This document shows positions 10,386 to 21,365 of a stretch of 31,837 bases of DNA, piece by piece. The stretch spans positions 1-31,837 of the forward strand of contig JADHZB010000203.1 in assembly GCA_015657535.1 (NCBI GenBank). The letters run 5' to 3'. The notes below the pieces were generated by a model. The model was not told the origin of the DNA, searched no databases, and saw nothing but the letters and a program-made list of their open reading frames with translations. The position numbers and the translations under genes are program-made. Origin of the DNA: Nephromyces sp. MM_2019. Its lineage: Eukaryota; Apicomplexa; Aconoidasida; Nephromycida. Position 1 is the stretch's first letter; the number at the start of each line of letters is the position of its first letter.

Positions 10386-12912
10386 TTTATTTGCGAAATA
10401 GCGTGATACCACATCTCGATATTCCCATTTTGTGTGTATACTATTAAAAAATGGCATTAAAGATGCATTTAACTCTATCATACATCCAAGCAAAAAATAC
10501 ACTATCATCACAGGAAATAAGATCTCTCAGATTACGATTTCATATTATGCAGGCCTACTTTAGCCCATAGCACTAATGATTGCTAAGAATATTCAGTAAG
10601 CTTATCAGCAAACACTGAAATTGGAGGATAAAAGCTTTTAAGTAATAATTAAACATTTTTTGATGAAAAATTTACTTTAAATAAGTGATTTATTTAATTT
10701 TTTTTTAACCCTTTTTTATCTCGATAAACGCTTGATATCAAAATATTTATCGAGTAACTTTGTGATAATACTTTTAATACAGGAGGAGAACACCAACGGA
10801 GATAATAGTTGTATTGTGCAAAAATAATTCAATCATACTGGCCCCAAATTCCTAGTAATATTGGTATGTATAGTATTAGATGGGAATAATAAAGTCCACC
10901 TTACATTCCCTACGATTTGAACAATTTTGAACTAGTTACCAACAACTTCAAAGTACACACCATTAAATATGTACACACCTGCTGTGAAAACCTTCTCGAG
11001 CAGTTCTACAGATTTTTATTCATTGAGATAAAATAGAAGGAGTATTTTGAATAGAATATATTTTTCACAGCTTAGTGAAGTTTACTTGCTAGCCACAATG
11101 CAAGCATCACTTCTGCGGTACTGACGGATTGCTTCTACAAAAAATACTTGCATTGAGTTCAAAAGCATATTGCTTGCTGAATTATCAGCATCCAGTTCAA
11201 AACTTTGTTACTGCCCTAATTTGCTACAGTATTGGTCCCCACCTCCGTTTTAGGGCGGTTCTGGCAGCTTAAGTTGCAACACTGCCGATGCAAGTACGCT
11301 TCATTTGCGCATAGCTCATTTATAAAATGAATCTAGAGGTTTTTCATACGTCCACATGCATATATGCGGTAATCCTTGTATAATAGGATAAAACTCTGCT
11401 CAAAGATCTACAATGCCTATTTTTTAAAACGCTTTGTAGGTTACTTTGTTTCCTACCGCCTCCATCGTTTTTTTTTTAATTTTTTTTTTAAGAAATTTTG
11501 GCAAGTTCCCTTCATCCGCAAATTGTTTCTTCATTGTGTGACCTTTACATAGATTGAGAAAAAAACTTAACTTAAACTGGATACAGTTTGGAATTAAACT
11601 GCATTTTCTGTCGGGATTTCAATGAATTACTTTTGGGACCATTTTCAAATGCTACAACCAAGGAATATCCTCTGGCAGTTTGCTGATTCATTGCTTTTCA
11701 TTTGGTTTAATTACGAATAGGGGACAACAAGATGACCAAATATCGCATCAGAGCACAAATTTCAGACCGCCGGCACTTTCACCGACACCAGACAAAGAAG
11801 TTTGCCATAGAAATTTCTTCGCAAATATTATTTTTTATCCTGACGAATCAGTGCTTGGATATTAAGCGCGTGGTCTCCATTGAGTTTAAGTAGAATCGTC
11901 TTTCACCTCTACCAAATAGGCATTTTCGTGTAGACTGTTTTGATTTTCTATTCCTTTGCTGTGCATCTGGATACTCGGCGGTCCCGGATTTGTGTAGGTG
12001 TGGATACACTAGGACCAAATATACAAAAATCTGTGTGATTTTGAGTCCGCCTTTTATGTTAGATTTTGAGTCCGGTTTTTGCGTGTGATTTTGATTCTCT
12101 TTTTTTCAAGCATCAGGTGCGATCAGCGGAAAATTTGCAGGAAACGAATCAAGAAACAAGAAATTAAAACTTTGATTAAACCGAGTGTTGATACGAAAAG
12201 AGCATCAGGTTGAGAAGCTCTACTTTAGAAAGTAGCAAGAACATGGTATTCAAATTAAACAATAAAGGAGATATACTTAAAAATGAAATGTCAACTTTTT
12301 TAATCAATCTAAATATTTTATTGAGGATGAATAAGTATTAGAAGATAATTACCAAATGACAAAAGCAAAACCTTACTCTAGTGCTAAAAAATCTTTTAAA
12401 ATTACAATTAAAAATTTTATTTTGCGAGGCCAAGGAATCGTAATTGAAGTAGAAAGGTTGTACGATGCACAAATAGAAATATATTTGCAAAGTATGGAAG
12501 CAGAATACCAAAATCTATAAGATTGGCATGAATGAACAGCTTAAAAAAGCGTGGCCGGGGTGAAATAAACTGCGCCGCATATATATACTGACACTATATA
12601 AAGTATTATTGTATATTTGGTATTAACTTTTTAAGAATATTCCAGTCTGTGGCTCTGTTACGTGTCCAAGATGAAGTCAGTGTGATGAAGGTATCGTCAC
12701 AAAGTCACTGACCTTCGGTTATATTTCTTGCATTGTAGCTCTTCCCAAAATGTATAAGTACTATGACAAAAACCGCGAGTCGCTTACTGCGCTTAACCTG
12801 TAGTATAGGCTTTTAGTGAAGTATAATTCGCTTCATTTTAAAGTCAAAAAACTCGCTATTCACATGCTCTCTACCAATATCGGGTACCTTTACATATTTT
12901 CCTCTGAAAAAT
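10386..12912. other. No gene seen
   Basis: AT-rich, non-repetitive DNA with short homopolymer runs (for example T-runs near 10700 and 11470). The longest plus-strand frame (11680-11865) is preceded by an acceptor-like TTTGGTTTAATTACGAATAG, but has no recognisable similarity. No RNA gene or repeat family recognised. Confidence 0.5.
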
Positions 12913-13092
12913 ATGCGCTCCCCCGTGCTTCGCTCTGTTATCGCACATAAAGGCAGGCCGTTGCCCCCGCTGGTTAATAATTATTTGCCTGTGGTACCAC
13001 CACCTTGCCTTCAGTATTACTCTACATCAGAAATTACCCGCGATATGCCTCTTGAATTGTCTATAATTGGGAAAAAACGCGCTCACTTGTGA
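12913..13092 (+). CDS. Small ORF of unknown function (59 aa), doubtful
   Basis: A short ATG-to-TGA frame in a locally GC-richer patch. The product would begin MRSPVLRSVIAHKGRPLPPL, contain a VVPPP proline stretch, and end IIGKKRAHL. The patch stands out from its AT-rich surroundings, which is the only support. It has no signal peptide, membrane span or recognised domain, and could equally be an exon or a chance frame. Confidence 0.2.
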   Translation: MRSPVLRSVIAHKGRPLPPLVNNYLPVVPPPCLQYYSTSEITRDMPLELSIIGKKRAHL

Positions 13093-14020
13093 TGATAGCT
13101 TGCGGAGAGCATGACATACAGTTGGTTATTCTCTAAGCTAACGATCTCCATATTTTCAAAACGCTCTACTGTTACTACATCGCATTAGGTGAAATAAAGG
13201 TATTGTTGGGCATTAAGTCTCTCATCTGTAATGCTTGTAGCTGATAGGTCATGCTTTCCTCATGCCTTTAATTTAAACTCCCTAATTTCGCAGCGAGGAT
13301 TCGTTCTTTGTTAAGCTTTTCGCATTCACTAATTCACCAGCAACTTTGCACTTTATCCCAAAGAAAAAAGCCTAAAGTAATATTCAGTTTTATTGTATTA
13401 AAAATTGTGAATGTACTTAACTGGCTAAGTAACTATGAAATTTGAGGCATTATAGGCATAGGTAATAATTCTGTACCTCGGAATGAAGTCCGTGAAAGGT
13501 CTACGACAACCTGTTAGGAATCTTGCTGTTTCAGTGTCTTTAAGCCTTCGTAGAAATAGGTCGTTATTAGTGCCTTAACTAGATATGTTTTATGTGCGCA
13601 CTACAAAACATGAAATGGCAGTTGAGGCTTTCAACACATTATGCTCAATTCTACATAAAATGTGGAGATAGGCGTCAATAAAGGAAATATTTTGAAAAGC
13701 GAAGCTAGCGTGAATCATGTAGTGCTAGTATGACAATACCCTGCGTTGTCCGTAGCTACGTACTTACGCATGCTAAAATGAATTCTGAGTCCCTCTTGTG
13801 AGCAAACCTCAATCGTACTGGTAGCATTTAGAAGCTAAATGTGTGTGTGCTAGTACGCTACAAGTACCCCTTAGAAGGCCTACGTCCAGATATACTATCG
13901 CTAATACCCAATAACGCTAGCTCTTTTTAACGAGCTTACTGCATCCCTGGACTAGATTATTTTTCCGTATTTTCCCTGGGATAAAGCCTTGATAACACTC
14001 CCCTGGGGCTTGCGCTTTTT
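13093..14020. other. No gene seen
   Basis: AT-rich unique sequence with no ORF, splice-bounded open segment or repeat that I can support. Confidence 0.5.
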
Positions 14021-14175
14021 ATGAGGCCATGTGGGAAGATAGCCCTGGATTACGTTATCGCGTATTCGGAGCATGGCGATCGGTCACCCGTTGGCTTAGC
14101 GCTGGTCGTACATGTGAAATACGGCTAAGCCAGCGTCGCATAAGTCTTTCATTAAACAGCGCTTTTCCAGTCTCC
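14021..14175 (+). other. GC-rich patch with candidate exon and a 9-bp inverted repeat
   Basis: This patch has more GC than its flanks. One frame, starting at an ATG near 14019, gives 35 codons including IALDYVIAYSEHGDRSPVGL and shows good RNY codon periodicity before a stop. A second overlapping frame stays open to a GTGAGT donor near 14179. The perfect inverted repeat at 14092-14100 and 14124-14132 (TGGCTTAGC and its complement) could form a hairpin with a 23-base loop. No RNA family recognised. Whether it is coding is unresolved. Confidence 0.25.
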
Positions 14176-14239
14176 ACAACTGTGAGTACCATACTGCGAG
14201 CACGGAAATATTTAAGTGGAAATTGAATTAGGAGATAAG

Positions 14240-16085
14240 AAGTTTCACTATTTCATATACAGGCATAATATAAAAAGAACTTCAGTTTAATAAAGCATGT
14301 GGCACATCATAAAGATATCTCAGTATTTGCCCACTATATACATGTGTACTACAGTGGCCAAAGCGAGATTTTATTGAAGTAGAAACGTTATGAGCATTTT
14401 CTCAGCAGTACTAACAACTGCAATAACACGAAAAATCAGTTTGAGCACCTTTTATACTATCTGGGCTCATGGTATACCCTGCGGTTTTTATATTGTGTAC
14501 TAACATAAACCTGGAAATTGACTATCGTTCATTTCGTACGATACAGTGTTCATTTAAAGCTCTAAGGGATAATTCCTATAAAGCCTCTCCGCAACTTTGG
14601 CGCGCAATGACTACCCATACAATTGATGTTGTAGCAAAACAACGAAGATAGCCAGTTATGCTTCCGCCAGCTCATGTTCACAGGCAAGCATTTTATAGCT
14701 GTAATCAGTTTGTCACAGCAAGCGAGCGCCTTGAGTGGGTCATGCAAAAGCTTCATGTGTAATTTAGCGAGCCATAGGGATGAATTATCATCCTTATTTT
14801 TACTCAGTAAAGCACCGTTTTTGCATGAGAAATAATGAGATTCTTCCGAAATATCCAGAGCTCTAAAACCTTCGTGCCCCTTACATGATTACCACCAAGA
14901 CGCTTTTTCGTCTTCCGTATTGATTCGTGTCAACCTCAAGAATTATTGCCAAGGAATATAAATTCGTTCCCTCAACTGAAGCTTTTGCAAGCCAACCTTG
15001 AGGTCGCAATTAATTACATAGGAGCCAAGCAATTATTTCCCCCGTTTTTCAACCCACAATATCTTATCGCCGACATTTCTTATCCCGCGTGCCGTCGTAA
15101 AAATTTTGGGGGGGGATATCATGACAGAATTATATGAGGTATTTGATAAGTCCCTTCGTAGCTCAAGAATGAATATTAAGAGGCCAAATGGTACCGCGCG
15201 TATTAAATAACGAACAATGGCAGATTTTCAATGGTGGGAATTTAGATACAAACAAAAAATTTGCGTTTTCAGAGAAAAAAAGCTAGAACCAAAAGAAGCA
15301 CTTTGGCAACTATCAGCCTGTCAGAATAACCGCCAACTGAAAAGGCGAAAATACAGCATTAACGCTTTTTGTGAGGTTTAGCAACCTCGAGGGTACATTG
15401 CAACGGGAGGTATATTCAGAAGCGAATCTAGTATTTCTTCATTTCACCAACTGCCCAAGCCATCTCAGCTGCATTTGTATGTACGCATTATAGTCTAAGC
15501 TCCTGAAAACCGTGCCACAACTTGGCATGGAATGGTGTGCTAATTAATTTCTGTCGGCAACGTTCTCGCACCAAGTTGTACAGTGAATTCAAGCGTGATA
15601 ACGCATAAGACTATACTACAACCATTAGGCACACCCTGATTACTCGCTAGCTTCTCACGTTGCATAGTTCTGTGTGCTTGCAACACCGCTGTATCATATA
15701 TTAAACGTACCATTGATAGCTACCGTATTGCTTGGGAGACCCGTGCTACTTAGGGCGACTACAAAATTGATAAACTTTCCGTTTTTACATGACAAGCCCA
15801 TGCTGCTTGAACATTCTTTTTTCTTAACTACTACACACGCATCATGAATTCCTATAATGCAGGACCAGATAAGGCAAGGCCCCTAAGGTATCACCTGCGA
15901 AACCCAAGAAGCTTGTTTCAACTCAGGGTCACTTGTATTAGTCGGCCGATAAACCTGCTCTTCTTACGTTCGATGCGCTTTTGGAATCGCTCCCCGTCTT
16001 CTCTATATGGCATACTGCAATTGGCTACTGTGTTACAGACAACTAGTCATTTTGATATAAGTATCAAAGTTTCCAAATCGCAATA
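14240..16085. other. Upstream region of the TRAP-like gene; no gene seen
   Basis: AT-rich unique DNA leading into the TRAP-like gene. A run of eight Gs lies at 15108-15115. The open frame at 15844-16086 overlaps the TRAP-like start codon by one base, is in a different frame and resembles nothing known. It is more likely 5' untranslated or promoter DNA. No TATA box or known apicomplexan promoter motif could be assigned. Confidence 0.45.
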
Positions 16086-18400
16086 ATGACAAGTTGTAGT
16101 TGCCTGAAAGCCTCCCTCCGAGTGACATTGAAGCTTTTCCTAGCAGCAGTGTACATAGCATCGTTTGGGGTCTACATAAAAGGTGCATACATCACGACAA
16201 TGCATCTAATATCCCTTATGACAGGGATGTTTAACACGCTGTAGTAAACAGGAAAAGCTAAGGTTGTCTGTTGACATATCTGCATATGTCGGATTAACAA
16301 AAGCAAAGGGTTTTATAATTTCCTTACGTTACTCATGATGAGTTTTCTACCGCTAAAGGCACATAAAACTGATACGGTAGCAGTGATGACCAGCCTTCAC
16401 TGCTGGAACAATGTTTGTGATAAAACTTGATACACTTAGAAAAAATTAAATGTAGTATACCCCATGCCAACTAAAAAATAACCTCTAGGGGCTTTGTTGC
16501 TTCGTGCTGTACGGTATCAAAAACCAGGTGAAAAACAATGCAAAAGCATCCAGGACACTAATGCCATCAGTGACTTAAGGCAAAGAGTAATCCTCTAAAC
16601 ACCTCTTGATCCGATGGTATCATAATTTTTTATAAATATAGAGTTTTCCAGACTGCCTTCTCTCCTTTCATGCCCTAAATCATGAAATTTTTTCCTCCCC
16701 TGCTATCGCTTAACTTTCAAATCCCTGGTCCACATACAGGCTCACAAATCTTGGGCAGCAAAACAGCACAAAAATGTGCGACTCAGCTTGATGTTGTTCT
16801 TGTCCTTGACGGCTCGACATCCATCACAAAAAAAATATGGAATAGTTCAGTTGTTCCCTTTGCGCATAAGTTAGTGCGCTCTCTCAACTTATCTAAAGAA
16901 GGCACCCGATTGGGGATCATTGAGTTTTCGGACAACGCCATTGTTTTCCTCGATTTAAACGGAGGGTTGGTTAGTCATGATGGATACATATATAGCAGAG
17001 GAACCCTCGATACTCGATACGATACTCTGCAGGATTCGGTGCTTACGAATTTTAATTTGCCACTACCAATGGGAGGAAATATTTCGGCAAAAGCACAGAA
17101 ATTTATTAACAGACAAATTGATCGTCAGATGCCACCAAAATTTTATTTAAACGTAACTCCAGAGGACGTCATAAAGTACGAACAGAACACTCAATATGTA
17201 AATTCGTTAATGAATACGATACCTTACCTTAGCGGCAATACCGCAACGGACCGCGCAATAGCGGCCGCAAAAGTGATGCTCACAGCGTCAAAACGACGGT
17301 ATGTGCCAAAGTTGCTTATACTGGTCACCGACGGATCACCAACAAGTACATCGTCAGGGGATAAAGTGGCGCGCATGATTAGTGAAATGAAAGAATTATG
17401 GAGCGGCAAAAATGGCAAGCCATCTTTCGATTTTAACATGATTATGGCGGGAAGCAATCCAAGCCTCAGCGACCCAGTCAAGAATTTCCTTCATAAGGTT
17501 TTGAAGTGTGAAGAAAAAAAACAGACTCTACGAAATTGTGACGATTTATTTCATGCTGATGTAGCTCACCTAAGTCGAATACTGCCGCAACTGCAAAATA
17601 AGATGTGCGAAGCAATTCCTGAGGTCCCCAAATCCCCTGTACCAGGTGATGCAAAAGCGGGAGAAGTCACCACAAATACAGAAGACACAGCAGGAAGCAA
17701 TCTAGTGTGGATAGCTGCAGTCGGTACTATCGGGTTACTTGTACTCGTAGCAAGCGGAATAGCTACGGTCATCGCCTCTAGGTAATACTCATTACTGTGG
17801 AAGAAAGAAATGCATAACTAATGCTGTCTCTTGTGTCAGTATATGCATGCATTTCGCGCGGCCATGGATGTTTTTACTTGACACGTTAAAACTTGTAGCA
17901 GAGCACAAGCTCGAATGTATATCGCAGCAGGGGAATGGTTTAGCGGCGTAAGCGCTAGCTGCTGTGATTTCGTAAGCGTAGGGTAGCTTCATACTGGTAG
18001 ACACTCTTTTGGGGTTCAAGCAAGTGCATGGCTACTTTTACGAAAAGGTGTAAATGCGACGCAAGTTCGTATTATATGATTTAGGCAGCTGTAAATATTT
18101 TACCATAATTTTTGTGCTTCCTCTAGGAATTAGTTGTGTAATACCCTAGACTTTTTACCTGGTCCCTCCAATATGTGATTCTTTCTCTTACTCCGTGTTT
18201 TGTCTATAATACTATGGTAACACTAACTTGGTATAAACTAAGCCTAGATAGCTTGCTGCGATTCAATTTCATTGTATAGGTCCCAGGGCAAACGGCTGGC
18301 GACCGCACCCACAAGAATCCACATGGGTTATGGAGAGGAGAATACGCCTGTCACGGCGGAGGAAGAGGCAATAATGGCGGAAGAAGAAGATTTCCTTTAG
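16086..18400 (+). CDS. TRAP-like VWA-domain type I membrane adhesin, 3 exons, 419 aa
   Basis: Probable surface or microneme adhesin of the TRAP/MIC2 type. Exons are 16086-16182, 16740-17781 and 18280-18400, phases 1 and 2; the total of 1260 nt closes exactly. Exon 1 encodes a signal peptide (hydrophobic core LKLFLAAVYIASFGV). Exon 2 encodes a VWA domain (about residues 45-322) with MIDAS residues D56, S58 and S60 in DGSTS, probably T200 (SGNTATD), and D230 (VTDGSP). Four cysteines, C45, C289, C299 and C322, suggest one bond closing the domain ends and one small loop. A short polar stalk (326-350) and a membrane span (about 353-378, starting WIAAVGTIGLL) follow. Exon 3 encodes a tail of about 40 residues, first basic (SQGKRL, then TR) then acidic, ending AEEEDFL. 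Unlike classical TRAP it has no thrombospondin repeat and no tail tryptophan. Exon 2 is certain; exons 1 and 3 are inferred from phase, topology and GC content. Confidence 0.85.
16183..16739 (+). other. Intron 1 of the TRAP-like gene
   Basis: 557 nt. The donor is AAAAG|GTGCAT and the acceptor CACATACAG, preceded by a long pyrimidine-rich stretch from about 16650. Phase 1 on both sides rebuilds a glycine codon. Without this splice the VWA frame would start at an ATG at 16682 with no signal peptide. That start lies inside the pyrimidine tract, so it is probably not used. Confidence 0.7.
17782..18279 (+). other. Intron 2 of the TRAP-like gene
   Basis: 498 nt. The donor CTCTAG|GTAATA contains the TAA that ends the unspliced frame. 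The acceptor is TTCATTGTATAG. The split codon (AG plus G) restores the arginine that ends the membrane-proximal exon, and the frame continues into a basic then acidic tail. If the intron were retained, the protein would stop one residue after the membrane span with no tail. Confidence 0.72.
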
Positions 18401-18418
18401 TTTTCATTTGGATTAAAA

Positions 18419-18676
18419 CTATGCCATGCTTTCTTTTCGATTGCAGTTTCTAGTGTTGTCATGATGCACCTTCTATAAATAAGTAATTTAATTCAGGTGT
18501 CAATCTAGTAATATCAAGCTATTTTAAGTAAATTGAATGCTGCGCTTACATCTGTGCGGTCAGCTAGGCAGCGACGAAGCAATCCTGTACTCTCTGTGGT
18601 GATTACACAATAACCTAAGTTATAATTCCCTTTAGAAATGATGCAAATTCGAAGCGCTTCTTCTTCAGGTAAAAAG
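18419..18676 (-). other. Alternative minus-strand exon pair overlapping the next entry
   Basis: A competing model. Exon 18676-18550 (42 codons, including KGNYNLGYCVITTESTGLLR) ends at a GTAAGC donor. It joins in phase 0 to exon 18472-18419, which ends in a TAG stop only 19 bases from the stop of the TRAP-like gene. Its acceptor (aaaattcag) is weaker than that of the rival frame, and no upstream exon of matching phase was found. Only one of the two models can be right, and both may be chance. Confidence 0.15.
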
Positions 18677-19099
18677 CTGAATTTTCACCGTATTTGCACA
18701 AAAATGCCACTGAAGGTACAGCCCAAAATAGGAATACCTTTATCATGAAAATTTTTCATTCTTTTCTAACACTACCTCGAGTACGCCCACTGGAAATGTA
18801 TATGTCTAGTTTTTGTGGAAGCCTAGCATATCACAATGGTCATAGTAGGAAGGTTTTATCGTTTATGATAAATCTTTAGGTTTAAAATACTTCTTAATTT
18901 TGAAAAAGGAATATATAACTTTACTGTTACTGTTATTCACTATTACTTGGTGTTGGCCACGAAACACTTCAGAAAGTACATGAGTCCCAAGAACGCTTAG
19001 TTTGGAGTATTTCTACTTTTGCATATAAAAGGTCAAATGACCACCTATTTCTAATGGATCTAGAGGGTGCCTCCTCTCCAGCTGCTTCAAAAAATTTTC
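18615..19099 (-). other. Candidate 3' exons of a minus-strand gene convergent with the TRAP-like gene
   Basis: Two phase-compatible segments. Exon 19099-19045 (ENFLKQLERRHPLDPLEI) follows an excellent acceptor, ctgcttttctctag. It joins by phase 1 to exon 18709-18615 (after tgtaccttcag), which contains AFLCKYGENSAFYLKKKRFE and ends in TAG. The predicted end is basic and helical in character. The family was not recognised and upstream exons are unknown. If real, its 3' end faces the TRAP-like gene about 215 bases from that stop codon. Confidence 0.3.
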
Positions 19100-20932
19100 C
19101 TAGAGAAAAGCAGTGATTAAGAAGCCTATATTAAGACTAGTCAAGTTGTTACAACAATGGTAACCGCTTACCTAGAGTTTAGTCGCATTTAATGGCACTA
19201 TGAGTCACCTCTCATTTGGAGTAGAACATGCAAAATACATCGCTAGTACTCACATTCTGCTCCGATCATGGCAGGTGGTAAACAATATAGCATAAAAGTT
19301 GGTGTAGCACTGATTTCCATAAGCTAAACCCAGCTTTCCTTTAATGACTGCGAGATACAGTATGACATGCGTTCGCAAGCTCAAGTTACTCTCATACAGT
19401 CATTTGTTTATCAAGCCCTCTACATTTAGAAGCGAGATTAAATAACGCAAAGACCAACTAAAATAAAAAAAATTCCATTATTGTTGAAAAATAAGCGGTC
19501 AAATTTTTATTTGACTCCCTTGTTAAAAGTTTCGCAGAGGGCACCGAAACTCTACTTCTTTTTCCACTTCCATCGAGATGCTTCCGCTCTTAGTTGCGCC
19601 CATGCATTCATGTTTTTCATCGCTGAGCGATCAGCTAACCTGTCTTAACAGCCATTATAGGTACACGCTTAATGGAACCATTGAATTTAATGCACAAGTA
19701 TTTCGTTTTATGAAAGATTCAGCAAAATGGAGTAAGCTTAGGTGTACCGTGTATTTCATGAGAAAAGAAGGCATGAAAGATGAGCAATGCGATAGCAAGT
19801 GTGGTCGTGTCGATTGGACACGATGCTAGAGCTGGCATCTATATGCTGAAGCGATGTCATTTCCATGAACAGATGAGTTCACCTCAGGCGGTCTCTGGGT
19901 ATCTGACTCTCCCTAACGCTGTGAAGCCCGCTTATCTTGTATCTACAAACTTCGGAGATAACTATTTGTTCAAATTAAAAATATGAATAAATAAATGAAT
20001 GTACCCTTAAAGGTCTAAGAATAATTGTGCTGTACCGGTTTATTTTACGCTTTGCGCTGTCACTGTAGTGACACTTACAGGCACATTTTAAGACTAAATT
20101 TGAAGCTCATAGCATGTCATCAGGGGTGAAACTATGCACCTCTCCACAAAGTATCAAAGATCAAATGAAGCCCGTAAATGTTTTGGCTAGCAAAAACATG
20201 CCCTTGATAAGAGAGTAGCATGAAAATAAACCTTGAAGCAGCTCTTTAGTCTATAGTATCATTGAATATTGTAAATTAGCTCATTGGCGACAGCTGCGAG
20301 CATAGTATGTGCGGCTACTCAATTAGGCATTTAAGCTCGTAAACAACGCGTCCTATAAGGTTGAGGTACCTTGCGCATGCGCATGGCAATATGAGCATTG
20401 CAATACGAGTTTCATCATCCAGCTTCTTTGAGGCACTCCAATTAATCCCACTTTTATTACGCATTAATTTAGTTCCCATGCTTCTCTTGTTTGTGCGAAT
20501 GTTCCAGTGCGTGTATACATACTGAAGAAACAGTGCCGTAAGGAAATTTTTTGGAGGTTTGGTAGTTGGCATCGCTGGAGTAACTGTATTCGGTAAGCTT
20601 GGAAAGCCACGTGTCCACTTTCCGCATAGGAAGTTGAAAAATGTCGCAATTTTTTCATACTCTCACGGATATATTATAGCGAAGCTCCATAAGCAGCCAC
20701 AGTGGGAATTTGAATGAAAACATTTCAGTTCAACCATGAATGCAACTCTTTGGGCACTTGTATTTGCTGCGGTCGGTTCTACTTTGCGCGCTAAGCTGGT
20801 AGGTCTCACTGCTGGATTCAGGCATGATTAATTGTAAATTCTTTGCACAGAACCGCTTCACCATGTTGGCAAAGTTGATACTTAAGCCTAGACACGCCGT
20901 GCTACTGTTTCACTACAAAAAAGCATATACAA
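19100..20932. other. No supportable gene
   Basis: AT-rich unique DNA. A plus-strand open segment after an acceptor at about 19651 (HYRYTLNGTIEFNAQVFRFM) and overlapping minus-strand frames around 20315-20658 are the longest. None has convincing splice boundaries on both sides or recognised similarity. Introns of a minus-strand gene are possible here. Confidence 0.4.
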
Positions 20933-21208
20933 ATGCTGCATAACAACTATGCGCAGGCTCTGGGTACTAGCCTAGGGAGGATGCGAAAACCTTTGAATAC
21001 CGTAATTTATTTTGAAAAAGGTAATGCGTGTAGAGATTACGGAAAATTTTATCGAGTTTACTGTTTATGCAGAAGATACTGTACAGCATTTTGCGCATTG
21101 ACCTCGTGGACTTTCCAATCTCGCAACACACCATCGTTGGCGGAGCTAAACCATTTATTTGCATCACCGAAACTGAAGTACCCGAGCAGCATTAGCAGCT
21201 GCAATTAG
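20933..21208 (+). CDS. ORF of unknown function (91 aa), doubtful
   Basis: An ATG-to-TAG frame, the longest uninterrupted ATG-started frame of region 2 outside the TRAP-like gene. It has some RNY codon bias and eight cysteines, and begins MLHNNYAQALGTSLGRMRKP. There is no signal peptide, membrane span or known domain. A donor-like AAAAAG|GTAATG occurs inside it. Frames this long are expected by chance in 20 kb of such DNA. Confidence 0.15.
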   Translation: MLHNNYAQALGTSLGRMRKPLNTVIYFEKGNACRDYGKFYRVYCLCRRYCTAFCALTSWTFQSRNTPSLAELNHLFASPKLKYPSSISSCN

Positions 21209-21365
21209 CGCTACGCGGATCAACCACGTGTTGTGCAACTATGACATTGTTTGCAACCCCTAACAACGCAAGCAACGATGAAAACGAAAAAATTACCGCA
21301 GAATGACATGAAGTAATTAACTTTTAGCATTGAAGTCAAACTTGTAAGTACTTGTGCCTGCATTC

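Noticed and set aside
15108..15115. Run of eight Gs as a possible quadruplex or regulatory element
   Set aside because: A single short G-run cannot form an intramolecular quadruplex and no companion runs are nearby.
16682..17785. Single-exon model of the VWA gene starting at the ATG at 16682
   Set aside because: That ATG lies in a pyrimidine-rich acceptor tract, gives no signal peptide for a clearly membrane-anchored protein, and the stop lies inside a splice donor. The three-exon model explains all of this.
19578..19829. Plus-strand 83-codon frame with a good acceptor in front
   Set aside because: No matching donor and partner exon could be found, and frames of this length are expected by chance in this AT-rich region.
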